From: Nitrospirota bacterium
GTDB lineage: Bacteria > Nitrospirota > Thermodesulfovibrionia > SZUA-242
DNA: 64,000 nucleotides
Assembly: GCA_016212095.1 (NCBI GenBank)
Contig: JACRHH010000025.1
Location: 40,832-104,831 of the forward strand
Reading direction: 5' to 3'
Position numbers and translations under genes: made by a program. The notes beneath the pieces are model-generated. The model was not told where the DNA came from and made no database searches. It saw only the letters and a program-made list of their open reading frames with translations. Of the stretch, positions 7,911 to 15,508 are shown one piece after another (the first letter of the stretch is position 1; every line of letters starts with the position of its first letter).

Positions 7911-8767
7911 TGGCATCAGGCAAGGGCAGCATTATTACAGTTTACGAACCTGACCATGTTCGTAAGGCTGGCTTGGGTATCTGGGCCGAGATGTTTCGCG
8001 AGATATGGATGGCTCGCGGTCTTGTCTGGCGTTTGATGGTTCGCGATATTGTATCGCGTTACCGACAGTCGCTACTGGGCATTACATGGGCGTTTCTTTC
8101 ACCACTTCCGGTGCTTCTTGCTTTTGTATGGATGAAGGAACGCACTGTATTGGCCATAGGCGAAACCGGCATGCCGTATCCGGTTTTTATATTTCTTGGG
8201 CAGATGGTTTGGCTTCTGTTTTCTCATGGCGTTACGGTTTCCACAGGTAGTCTTGTTTCTGCAGGAACGCTTCTTACCAAAATAAATTTTCCGCGTGAAA
8301 CGCTTGTTCTGGCATCTCTTGGTCAGGCGGTCTTCGAGTTTGCGATACGGCTTCCGCTTCTGCTGGCTGTATTCATTTGGAGCGGATTTCTTCCTAAGGC
8401 ATCGATTCTTTTGCTCCCGGTTGCATTGTTTCCCCTTTTGTTTTTGATTACCGGAGTCGGTCTGATACTTGCGTTGTTTAACGCTCTTGTCAGGGATGTC
8501 GGAAGCATTGTGGGTATGGCCATGACAATCGGGATGTTTGCGACGCCGGTTGTGTATCCTCCGCCAACCGGTTGGCCGGTATCCTTTTGGGTGAACCATG
8601 TAAATCCTGTAAGCGCTTTTGTGACCGCAACGCGTGATCTGGCTGTTTCAGGAAGGATCTCGGATCCGTCAGGCTACGCAGTGTCAGTCTTGATAAGCGT
8701 AATCATCTTTCTGACTGGTTGGAGAATGTTTCATCTGGCCGAGTCTAAAATCGCCGAGAAGGTTTAG
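7910..8767 (+). CDS. wzm: ABC-2 polysaccharide exporter permease (Wzm type)
   Basis: A roughly 285-residue inner-membrane permease. The cytoplasmic amphipathic part RDIVSRYRQSLLGITWAFL before the first membrane helix is the hallmark of polysaccharide ABC-2 permeases, and about six membrane helices follow. With the ATPase encoded 5 bases later it would move a completed undecaprenyl-linked polysaccharide across the inner membrane. An ATG at 7880 is in frame inside the regulator gene, but GTG 7910 overlaps its stop by one base (TAGTG) and has CGAGG upstream, so GTG is preferred. Confidence 0.85.
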   Translation: MASGKGSIITVYEPDHVRKAGLGIWAEMFREIWMARGLVWRLMVRDIVSRYRQSLLGITWAFLSPLPVLLAFVWMKERTVLAIGETGMPYPVFIFLGQMVWLLFSHGVTVSTGSLVSAGTLLTKINFPRETLVLASLGQAVFEFAIRLPLLLAVFIWSGFLPKASILLLPVALFPLLFLITGVGLILALFNALVRDVGSIVGMAMTIGMFATPVVYPPPTGWPVSFWVNHVNPVSAFVTATRDLAVSGRISDPSGYAVSVLISVIIFLTGWRMFHLAESKIAEKV

Positions 8768-8772
8768 AGGCA

Positions 8773-9972
8773 ATGTCAGAGGTTTTGATCAACGTCAGTG
8801 GTGTTTCGAAAAAGTTCTGCAGAGATAGTAAATATTCGATGTTTTACGGGCTTAAAGACATTGCCGGTTCATTTTTGGGTGTGCCGTCCGATCCCGGAGA
8901 TCTTAGAAATGGCGAATTCTGGTCTGTTGATGATGTTTCGTTTGAACTTCGCAGGGGCGATTGCCTTGGCCTTATCGGGCCAAACGGAGCCGGAAAATCC
9001 ACGCTGCTGAAAATGTTGAACGGTATCATTATGCCCGACAAGGGGCGGATAGAGATTCGCGGCAGGGTTGGGGCGATGATTGAGGTTGGGGCCGGATTCC
9101 ATCCGATGTTAAGCGGACGCGAAAACATATACATAAACGGGGCTATTCTCGGTTTCAGCAAGATGGAGATCGACGCAGGTTTCGACGAAATAGTTGAGTT
9201 TGCCGAACTTCGGGATTTTATAGATTCTCCGGTGAAGCATTACAGTTCAGGAATGTATGTGCGGCTTGGCTTTGCGATAGCGGCGCAGATGAAGCCCGAC
9301 ATTCTGCTGATTGACGAGGTTCTGGCTGTCGGAGATGTAGGCTTTCGCGCCAAATGCTACAACCATCTTGCCGGAATGCTTAAGGACACGGCGGTTGTGA
9401 TTGTTTCGCATTCGATTCCGCATATCGACCGCTATTGCAACAAGGTTTTCCTGCTGGCTGGCGGCAGGCTTGAAACAAATGATGATACGGCTGTGACAAT
9501 CGAACGATATTATTCTCTTTTCGATCAGGAATCATCTTCGGTTATCGCCGGAAACGAGGGAAACAGCCTGCGCCACCTGAAACTTGAAGGCGGTTCGAAC
9601 GATGCAGATGGAACCGTGAGGCATGGCGGGATGTTGAGGGTGCAAGGGGAGGTTTTTGTGGAACGCGCTGTCAAGAATCCGAATGTTTTGATAGCGTTTC
9701 TTAACAGGGAGCTTCAGGTTATAGCGGTATGCAGAACGTCTCCCGGCATATTGTTTAATACTGATGGCTTGGTGAAGTTCTCTGTTGATATATCGCCTTT
9801 TCTACTTAATGTTGGCGATTATAAAGTTTCCCTGATTGTTTACGATGAGAAATATCAGCGACACTTGCTTTGGCATAACGCATCATGGAGCATTCGCGTG
9901 ATCGGTGATTCTATCAATTACGGCGGCGCTGCGGTCTATTTCGACGGGAAATGGGAGAGTCATGGGGCCTAA
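8773..9972 (+). CDS. wzt: ABC polysaccharide exporter ATPase with C-terminal Wzt-type domain
   Basis: A 399-residue protein. The ATPase domain has Walker A GPNGAGKST (69-77), the signature YSSGM (157-161), Walker B ILLIDE (177-182) and the switch histidine in VIVSHS. After residue 250 a beta-sandwich domain of the Wzt_C type follows. In O-antigen systems with terminal modification that domain recognises the capped non-reducing end. This fits the methyltransferase and sulfotransferase genes that follow directly. The ribosome site and tight spacing place it in the same operon as the permease. Confidence 0.9.
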   Translation: MSEVLINVSGVSKKFCRDSKYSMFYGLKDIAGSFLGVPSDPGDLRNGEFWSVDDVSFELRRGDCLGLIGPNGAGKSTLLKMLNGIIMPDKGRIEIRGRVGAMIEVGAGFHPMLSGRENIYINGAILGFSKMEIDAGFDEIVEFAELRDFIDSPVKHYSSGMYVRLGFAIAAQMKPDILLIDEVLAVGDVGFRAKCYNHLAGMLKDTAVVIVSHSIPHIDRYCNKVFLLAGGRLETNDDTAVTIERYYSLFDQESSSVIAGNEGNSLRHLKLEGGSNDADGTVRHGGMLRVQGEVFVERAVKNPNVLIAFLNRELQVIAVCRTSPGILFNTDGLVKFSVDISPFLLNVGDYKVSLIVYDEKYQRHLLWHNASWSIRVIGDSINYGGAAVYFDGKWESHGA

Positions 9973-10747
9973 AATCGTAGTGGTAGGTGTTGGCAACAGC
10001 GGAACAAAGATCCTTGGCATTCTTATAAACGAACTGCTTGCGAGAATCGGTTATACAAATTATCACTATGAGCCGCTGTACTGGAGCGGAACAACGGGCG
10101 AGGCCGGTATTGTTCCAAACCCGGCTGGAGTGGAAGAGCACAAGCGTTTTCCCTTGATCGCTGATTCATCCATTACCGAATGGCCGTGGATGGACGATTT
10201 CATAGGAAACCTCTCCGGTCTTGCGAAATTCATACGCGCTGGAAGCCGCATTCGTTTTATCGAGCGGCATCCGGTCAAGATCATCTGGATAACGCGAGAG
10301 CTATATAGCTATCTTGCAAGCATGGAGAAGAATTTTCCCCGTTGCCTGCCTGATGCCGGATGGCATCACAGGCCGGGAAAATATGACGATTTCAAAAGGA
10401 TTCAGGAGCTTTATCCTGATGCGGGACTTCGCCCGGAGGAAGAGTTTCGGGTTGAGGTGGAAGCCGCATGGTGGCATCTGCATAACATTGCGTGCCTTAA
10501 GGCTATGGATGCAAGCCAAAAAATCATGCATTTGCGTTTCGAAACGCTCTGCCGCGAGCCTGCCAGATGCATGAAACAGATAGCGGAGTTCATTCAAGTG
10601 CCATATGCCGAAACCAAAAGCCTGTCGGGAGTTCATCCGGCTCCTGAACGAAATGTTTCCTTATCATCGCGGAATATCAGGATAATCGAGGAAATGTCTG
10701 GCGAATTGAATCGCGCCCTGTACCCGCGAGATTTCCTGGTTAGGTAG
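9962..10747 (+). CDS. P-loop sulfotransferase-like protein
   Basis: A 261-residue protein. The N-terminus VVVGVGNSGTKILGIL resembles the 5-phosphosulfate-binding loop of PAPS-dependent sulfotransferases, IIWITRELYSYLASM the 3-phosphate-binding stretch, and LRFETLCREPARCMKQIAEF a conserved late helix. It would transfer sulfate from PAPS to a sugar of the exported glycan. ATG 9962 overlaps the Wzt stop by 11 bases and follows GGGAG. The family call is by motif order only; a related P-loop kinase-like fold is less likely. Confidence 0.65.
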   Translation: MGPKIVVVGVGNSGTKILGILINELLARIGYTNYHYEPLYWSGTTGEAGIVPNPAGVEEHKRFPLIADSSITEWPWMDDFIGNLSGLAKFIRAGSRIRFIERHPVKIIWITRELYSYLASMEKNFPRCLPDAGWHHRPGKYDDFKRIQELYPDAGLRPEEEFRVEVEAAWWHLHNIACLKAMDASQKIMHLRFETLCREPARCMKQIAEFIQVPYAETKSLSGVHPAPERNVSLSSRNIRIIEEMSGELNRALYPRDFLVR

Positions 10748-10754
10748 GAAGACT

Positions 10755-11549
10755 ATGAGGTTCTGGTCTTGGGGAAGCCGTAAGCGCTGTAAGTGCGAAG
10801 CCGGTAATGAATCGGTTGTCGACGGTGAAGTAAAACCTGCAATCCCGTCCGGCATGACTGACGCATATTACGCCGAGGTTGCGGCATCGATGCGGGCATC
10901 CGCCAAACGCGGAGGCAGGCCGGGAATCGATCATATCATGGCGGCAACGCCTGTGCATCCCGGTTGGAAGCTCCTCGATGTTGGCCTTGGCAACGGAGCC
11001 GCAAGCCGTTATTTCCTTGAAAAGGGGCTTCGTGTAAGCGCCACAGGGTTGAATGTCGATCAGTACGGAATTGACGAAGAGCTGCGGAAGAACATCAGTT
11101 TCAATATTACGGATTGCCGTGTGGAAGAACTTCCGTTTGAGGACAACGAGTTCGATGCCTGCTGGATGTCGCATGTTCTTGAGCATACGATGAATCCCGG
11201 AATTGCACTTCAGAGCGTTTGGCGAGTGCTTAAGCCGGGGGGCTGGTTGTTTGTTCTGGTTCCGCCTTATAAGTCGCAGGTTGTTGGCGGGCATCTGATG
11301 ACTGGTTGGAGTCTTGGCCAATTGATGTATGTTTTACTGTTGAATAATTTCGATGTCAAAACCGGCCATTTCGTCAAGCTTGATTATAACGTATGCGCGT
11401 TTGTGCGGAAGGTGGATCATAGTCTGCCGGATCTCTACTCCGACATCGGAGACATTGAGGCGTTGTCCAATTACTGGCCTATGCCGCTTGAGCAGGGATT
11501 CGAGGGTGATGTCGATTCAATTAACTGGCCGCCAAAAGTTGAAGAGTAA
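10755..11549 (+). CDS. Class I SAM-dependent methyltransferase
   Basis: A 264-residue enzyme. LLDVGLGNGAASRYFLEKG is the SAM-binding glycine-rich motif I, followed by VEELPFEDNEFDACWMSHVL (motifs II-III) and LKPGGWLFVLVPPYK. The first 35 residues are polar and probably disordered. Its place after wzt and the sulfotransferase gene suggests methylation of the glycan, possibly as the cap read by the Wzt C-terminal domain; the acceptor is not visible. The next gene starts inside its last 41 bases. Confidence 0.85.
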   Translation: MRFWSWGSRKRCKCEAGNESVVDGEVKPAIPSGMTDAYYAEVAASMRASAKRGGRPGIDHIMAATPVHPGWKLLDVGLGNGAASRYFLEKGLRVSATGLNVDQYGIDEELRKNISFNITDCRVEELPFEDNEFDACWMSHVLEHTMNPGIALQSVWRVLKPGGWLFVLVPPYKSQVVGGHLMTGWSLGQLMYVLLLNNFDVKTGHFVKLDYNVCAFVRKVDHSLPDLYSDIGDIEALSNYWPMPLEQGFEGDVDSINWPPKVEE

Positions 11550-12618
11550 ACCTGTGCGGGTGCTCTATCAGCCGTACACCGACATTACTCAAGGGCCGTT
11601 CAAGTACATAGAAAGCGGTTACATACGCGGGTTTGAGCGGGCTGGATGTGAGGTGGTTGTCTGGCTCGGTAATTCCGCCGATGAACTCAGGTCAATTCTT
11701 GCCAGCTTCAAACCGGATCTGTTTATTGGTTACTTGAGAAGGCCGGGAGATTTTCTGAATTATGAATGGATGAGCGGTGAGATGTTTGAACTGCTCCTTG
11801 AGCACCGTCGCAAGCATGGCATGAAGACCGCGATGCATACTCACCCAGATGTGCAGCGTCTTGTGGAGCATATGCATCTTGAATTTCAACCTGGCGACCC
11901 GTCACAAGCTGGCAATTTTTACACGCAGCCTCCGCCGCCAACTGCTATGGAAAATATCCTGGTCAGTGAGAAGTTTATCGACCTCATACTTCACCCGTAC
12001 AGCCGTGGAGTTGGTGAAACATGTTTCAACTTTTGGGTTTCTCATGGTGTTTCGATCTTGGATGAACCGTTGGCCGCTGATGATGCAATTTATCGCAAAT
12101 CGTATCTGCCCAGATTTAAGAAATACGATATCAGTTATATAGGCGGATGGTGGCCGTTCAAGGGGATTCAGATGGACAGGCATCTGTTTCCGCTGAAGGA
12201 TCGGTTTGGCGAGAGGCTTAGTGTCTTTGGACGCGCCTGGCCTCATCTTTCGGCTGGGCCGGTGAGCGATGATGAATACCGCGGAATTGTCTGGAAAAGT
12301 AGAGTAAACCTGGTTTTTCATGAGCCTTCTCAGGTGCAAGGCGTTGCTGTTCATGTGAATGAACGCATATTCAAGCTTTACGCAATGGGCGCATTCGCCG
12401 TTTGTGACAATAATCCATGCTTGCGCGAGTATTTTGACGACGATGAGATTGTTATAGCCGAGAATCCGGCAGATATGGTGGAAAAGTGTGTGTATTATCT
12501 GGGAAATGATGTTGCCCGCAAACGAATAGCCGAGAATGGGCATAAGGCTGTATTGAACAGGCACACCTATTTGGCACGGGCGCGGAAATTGCTAAAAGTA
12601 CTGTCGGTTATTAATTGA
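11509..12618 (+). CDS. Glycosyltransferase of GT-B type
   Basis: About 369 residues. The N-terminal Rossmann half opens with VRVLYQPYTDITQGPFKYIE, and the C-terminal half ends with the pattern of spore-coat/CgeB-like glycosyltransferases: VNERIFKLYAMGAFAVCDN, then a helix and ENPADMVEKCVYYLGND. The donor is unknown. ATG 11509 is used here, with GAGGG close upstream; GTG 11554, just after the methyltransferase stop, is a real alternative that removes 15 residues. Either way the gene is translationally close to the methyltransferase. Confidence 0.7.
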   Translation: MSIQLTGRQKLKSKPVRVLYQPYTDITQGPFKYIESGYIRGFERAGCEVVVWLGNSADELRSILASFKPDLFIGYLRRPGDFLNYEWMSGEMFELLLEHRRKHGMKTAMHTHPDVQRLVEHMHLEFQPGDPSQAGNFYTQPPPPTAMENILVSEKFIDLILHPYSRGVGETCFNFWVSHGVSILDEPLAADDAIYRKSYLPRFKKYDISYIGGWWPFKGIQMDRHLFPLKDRFGERLSVFGRAWPHLSAGPVSDDEYRGIVWKSRVNLVFHEPSQVQGVAVHVNERIFKLYAMGAFAVCDNNPCLREYFDDDEIVIAENPADMVEKCVYYLGNDVARKRIAENGHKAVLNRHTYLARARKLLKVLSVIN

Positions 12619-12634
12619 CAAGGTTGGTTTTCGA

Positions 12635-13357
12635 ATGATCAAGAGATTTCTTCGCATGATTGGCTGCGGTGGTTCACCCCGGAAGGAGAGGGATTTCACA
12701 CTCCATAGCGGTGAGCGTCAGACCGGTGAAACGCTCGGAAGCATCCGCAGGGATCATCTTGCACGATACGAATGGGCCGCCGGGTTCCTTGCGGGCGGCC
12801 TTGCACACCCGGAATCCGCTTTCGGACTCGACATCTTTTCGGCAACAGGTTACGGGATGTTTCTCATTTCGCGAAATCTTGGGTGCTGCATGTTCGGTGT
12901 CGAAGGATCGAGTGAGGCCGTGGCTTTCGCTAACGAGCATTTTCGTGATGATCGGCTGTTTTATTCGCATAAGATGTTTCCTTTTAGTTTGCCGGTATCA
13001 ACTTTCGATTTCGTAACATGCTTTGAGTCGCTTGAACACGTCGATGCAGATGAAGCGTTTCTTCGGGTTGTGACCGATTCGATCAAACCGGGCGGCTATC
13101 TGTTCCTTTCAGTTCCGAATGATGCGATGCAGCCGCTTGCAAAGAATCCGAACGAGTTTCATTTCCGCCATTATCATCACGATGATGTTGTTGCGATGCT
13201 TGAGGCGAAATTCGAAATGGAGCTTGTTACATGGTTTGGGCAGAACATGTATCAGTTCAACGACGGTTACAGGGTTGGCGGGCTTGAAGAGTCTGAAATG
13301 GTATTGCATGAAAAAACACTTGGGCAAGTGCTCGTGTATCTTTTCAGGAAAGCGTAG
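12635..13357 (+). CDS. Class I SAM-dependent methyltransferase
   Basis: A 240-residue enzyme. FGLDIFSATGYGMFLIS is a slightly altered SAM-binding motif I, with GVEGSSEAVAFANEHF (motif II), TCFESLEHVDADEAF (motif III) and IKPGGYLFLSVPN. It shares the methyltransferase_11 layout of the gene at 10755 but is not a close copy. FHFRHYHHDDV after the core is found in several polysaccharide-locus methyltransferases. It probably modifies a sugar of the exported glycan. Confidence 0.8.
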   Translation: MIKRFLRMIGCGGSPRKERDFTLHSGERQTGETLGSIRRDHLARYEWAAGFLAGGLAHPESAFGLDIFSATGYGMFLISRNLGCCMFGVEGSSEAVAFANEHFRDDRLFYSHKMFPFSLPVSTFDFVTCFESLEHVDADEAFLRVVTDSIKPGGYLFLSVPNDAMQPLAKNPNEFHFRHYHHDDVVAMLEAKFEMELVTWFGQNMYQFNDGYRVGGLEESEMVLHEKTLGQVLVYLFRKA

Positions 13358-13371
13358 CGATCGAACCGGAT

Positions 13372-14460
13372 ATGTTCCGATCCGTTTTGGCAAAACCATG
13401 GCGCACAAAACTGCTATTTCGATACAAGCCGCTCGATACAGGTCTTGAGGCGCGGATACTTGGCAACAAAATTATCAATCACGAGTTCCGCGTGATTGAT
13501 TTGTCTGAGCCTTGGGGAAGTCCGGTCGATCCATCGCGCTGGAGAAAGTATTCTGCCAAGAACACCGTGGCTCTTGTATGGGGAATGTTCAAGCTGGAAT
13601 CGCCGGTTTTTATCGATTTTTGCAGGAATAGTGGAATCCCCCTGATTTTCATGGAGCGTTCGCCTCTGCTTAAAAACGGCAGGCTTGCACTCTATTTCGA
13701 TACAGGCGGCACGACTAATTTCTCGGCATACTGGAGTGCCGGCAATTGGTTTAAGATCATGCAAAATCCATTGACTCCGGAACAGCTTGACAGTCTGCAA
13801 GCTTACAGGAAAAGCATAAGCGGCATTTCAACCGGAGTTGATATACAGAAATCCGGTTTCGAGACGGCTGATGAAATCAAGCGTAAGCTCGGGTTGCCTG
13901 AAGACAAGAAGATAGTATTTTGCCCGATGCAGGTGGATCATGACGTAACAATAACCACGCCGGAATCATCGCCATGGATAAGAAACATGTCGCAATTTCT
14001 TGGGGTTGTTGCGGAATGTCTGGATGCTATGCCGGATGATTATCACATTGTTGTAAAGGAACATCCGAGGAATGTTATTGATGGAGCGCTGACGCAATTT
14101 GGCGCAAACAGCCAGAAGATAAGCTTCGTGCGCGAAGAAATTAACGCCAATTCCTTGTGCCAGGGCTGCGACGCAGTTCTTTCAATAAATTCTGGAATGG
14201 GTACGGAGGCGATGGTTTTTCATAAGCCGGTGATTTCGCTTGGAAAATCGTTTTATTCCGATAAGGGGCTGAACTTCGAGGCGCGAAACACGGATGAGCT
14301 GAAGGAATATTTCTCAAGTATTTCTGAATTAAGGCCGCCGACGGCATTGCAGGATCTATATATATATCATTTTGTATTCGATTATACATACGATCTGGAA
14401 ACCGAAGATGATTCCGCGCGTTTTGTGAATTTGGTGAAACGTGTAGTCCGTTGTGTTTAG
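13372..14460 (+). CDS. Capsule polysaccharide synthesis protein (KpsC/KpsS-like)
   Basis: A 362-residue protein. The segment VVKEHPRN near residue 228 and INSGMGTEAMVFHKPVISLG near 272-291 are typical of the capsule synthesis family that includes the KpsC and KpsS Kdo transferases. Those enzymes build the Kdo linker on a lipid anchor for ABC-exported capsules. Here only one such protein is present and no separate KpsC/KpsS pair is seen, so it may act as a capsule-family glycosyltransferase with another sugar. It follows the methyltransferase gene by 14 bases. Confidence 0.7.
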   Translation: MFRSVLAKPWRTKLLFRYKPLDTGLEARILGNKIINHEFRVIDLSEPWGSPVDPSRWRKYSAKNTVALVWGMFKLESPVFIDFCRNSGIPLIFMERSPLLKNGRLALYFDTGGTTNFSAYWSAGNWFKIMQNPLTPEQLDSLQAYRKSISGISTGVDIQKSGFETADEIKRKLGLPEDKKIVFCPMQVDHDVTITTPESSPWIRNMSQFLGVVAECLDAMPDDYHIVVKEHPRNVIDGALTQFGANSQKISFVREEINANSLCQGCDAVLSINSGMGTEAMVFHKPVISLGKSFYSDKGLNFEARNTDELKEYFSSISELRPPTALQDLYIYHFVFDYTYDLETEDDSARFVNLVKRVVRCV

Positions 14461-14554
14461 CATTGGCTGGGCGGTCACCTAGTTATGCGCAAGGCTTTGA
14501 AGCCGCGATTATCGCGTTGTATCGTGAGTAACGATTTGTTATCCGGGAGATGAC

Positions 14555-15508
14555 ATGAAGAATTCAGGAAGTGCTATCGATCTGAGTATTGTTGTTCCTG
14601 TCTACAATGAGGAGGCTGTGATAGGTGTCTTCATCGCACGACTGATGCGCGTTCTAAAAGAGCTTCCCGAATTATTCGAGATCATAGTTGTTGACGATGG
14701 AAGTTACGATGGCACGTTCACCGAAATCCATCGTACTTCAGTCGGTAATTCGCAGATACGAGGGATCAGGCTTTCACGTAATTTCGGGAAGGAGGCAGCG
14801 ATGTTGGCAGGTCTTGAGCGTTCTTTGGGCCGGGCCGTGGTGATCATTGATGGCGATGGGCAGCATCCGCCTGAGCTTATCCCGGATATGCTGGCAATAT
14901 GGCGCTTGGGTGAGGCCGATTTGGTTTCAGCTTTCAAAAGAGAACGCAGTGCTGATTCGATGGTAGCCCGACTTAACGCAGCTATTTTCAACCGCGTAAT
15001 GAAGCAACTAACCGGCCTTGATCTTGCCGGGGCATCTGACTTTCGACTTATGGACAGACGTGTTGTCGATGCAGTAATCGCCATGCCGGAACGAGTACGT
15101 TTTTTTCGTGGTATGACGCTATGGGTCGGATTTCGTGAGGCGCGTGTTCCGTTTGACGTGTCGGAGCGAATGGCCGGCAGTTCAAGCTGGACTTCGCGTG
15201 GCCTGATCAAGCTTGCAATTACAGCTATTACTTCGTTTACGGCAAAGCCGTTATCATGGGTATTCAGCTTTGGCTGTTTCGGATTGGCAATTTCAGTTGT
15301 GCTTACCTTGCAGGCTATGTATTCGTGGTTGCTTGGGATTGCGGTAAGCGGCTGGACATCGCTTACGATGCTGATCCTTTTCTTTGGATCAGCAAATCTT
15401 ATTGCTTTGGGGCTGCTTGGAATCTATATTGCGCGTGTTTTCGAGGAGGTGAAGCAACGGCCTGTTTATCTGGTTCGGGAGACTACCGGTGAGTTGGCTG
15501 ATGTTTAA
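14555..15508 (+). CDS. Polyprenyl-phosphate glycosyltransferase (GtrB/CsbB-like, GT2)
   Basis: A 317-residue GT2 enzyme: IVVPVYNEEAVI at the start, VVDDGSYDGT, and IDGDGQHPPE as the metal-binding motif, with RGMTLWVGF near residue 187 in place of the usual RG.xxW.G. Two C-terminal membrane helices follow, the layout of GtrB, ArnC and CsbB. These enzymes load a sugar onto undecaprenyl phosphate. The next gene, overlapping by 8 bases, encodes a YfhO-like membrane protein, matching the CsbB-YfhO pair known from Bacillus, in which the second protein moves the sugar to its acceptor outside. Confidence 0.85.
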   Translation: MKNSGSAIDLSIVVPVYNEEAVIGVFIARLMRVLKELPELFEIIVVDDGSYDGTFTEIHRTSVGNSQIRGIRLSRNFGKEAAMLAGLERSLGRAVVIIDGDGQHPPELIPDMLAIWRLGEADLVSAFKRERSADSMVARLNAAIFNRVMKQLTGLDLAGASDFRLMDRRVVDAVIAMPERVRFFRGMTLWVGFREARVPFDVSERMAGSSSWTSRGLIKLAITAITSFTAKPLSWVFSFGCFGLAISVVLTLQAMYSWLLGIAVSGWTSLTMLILFFGSANLIALGLLGIYIARVFEEVKQRPVYLVRETTGELADV

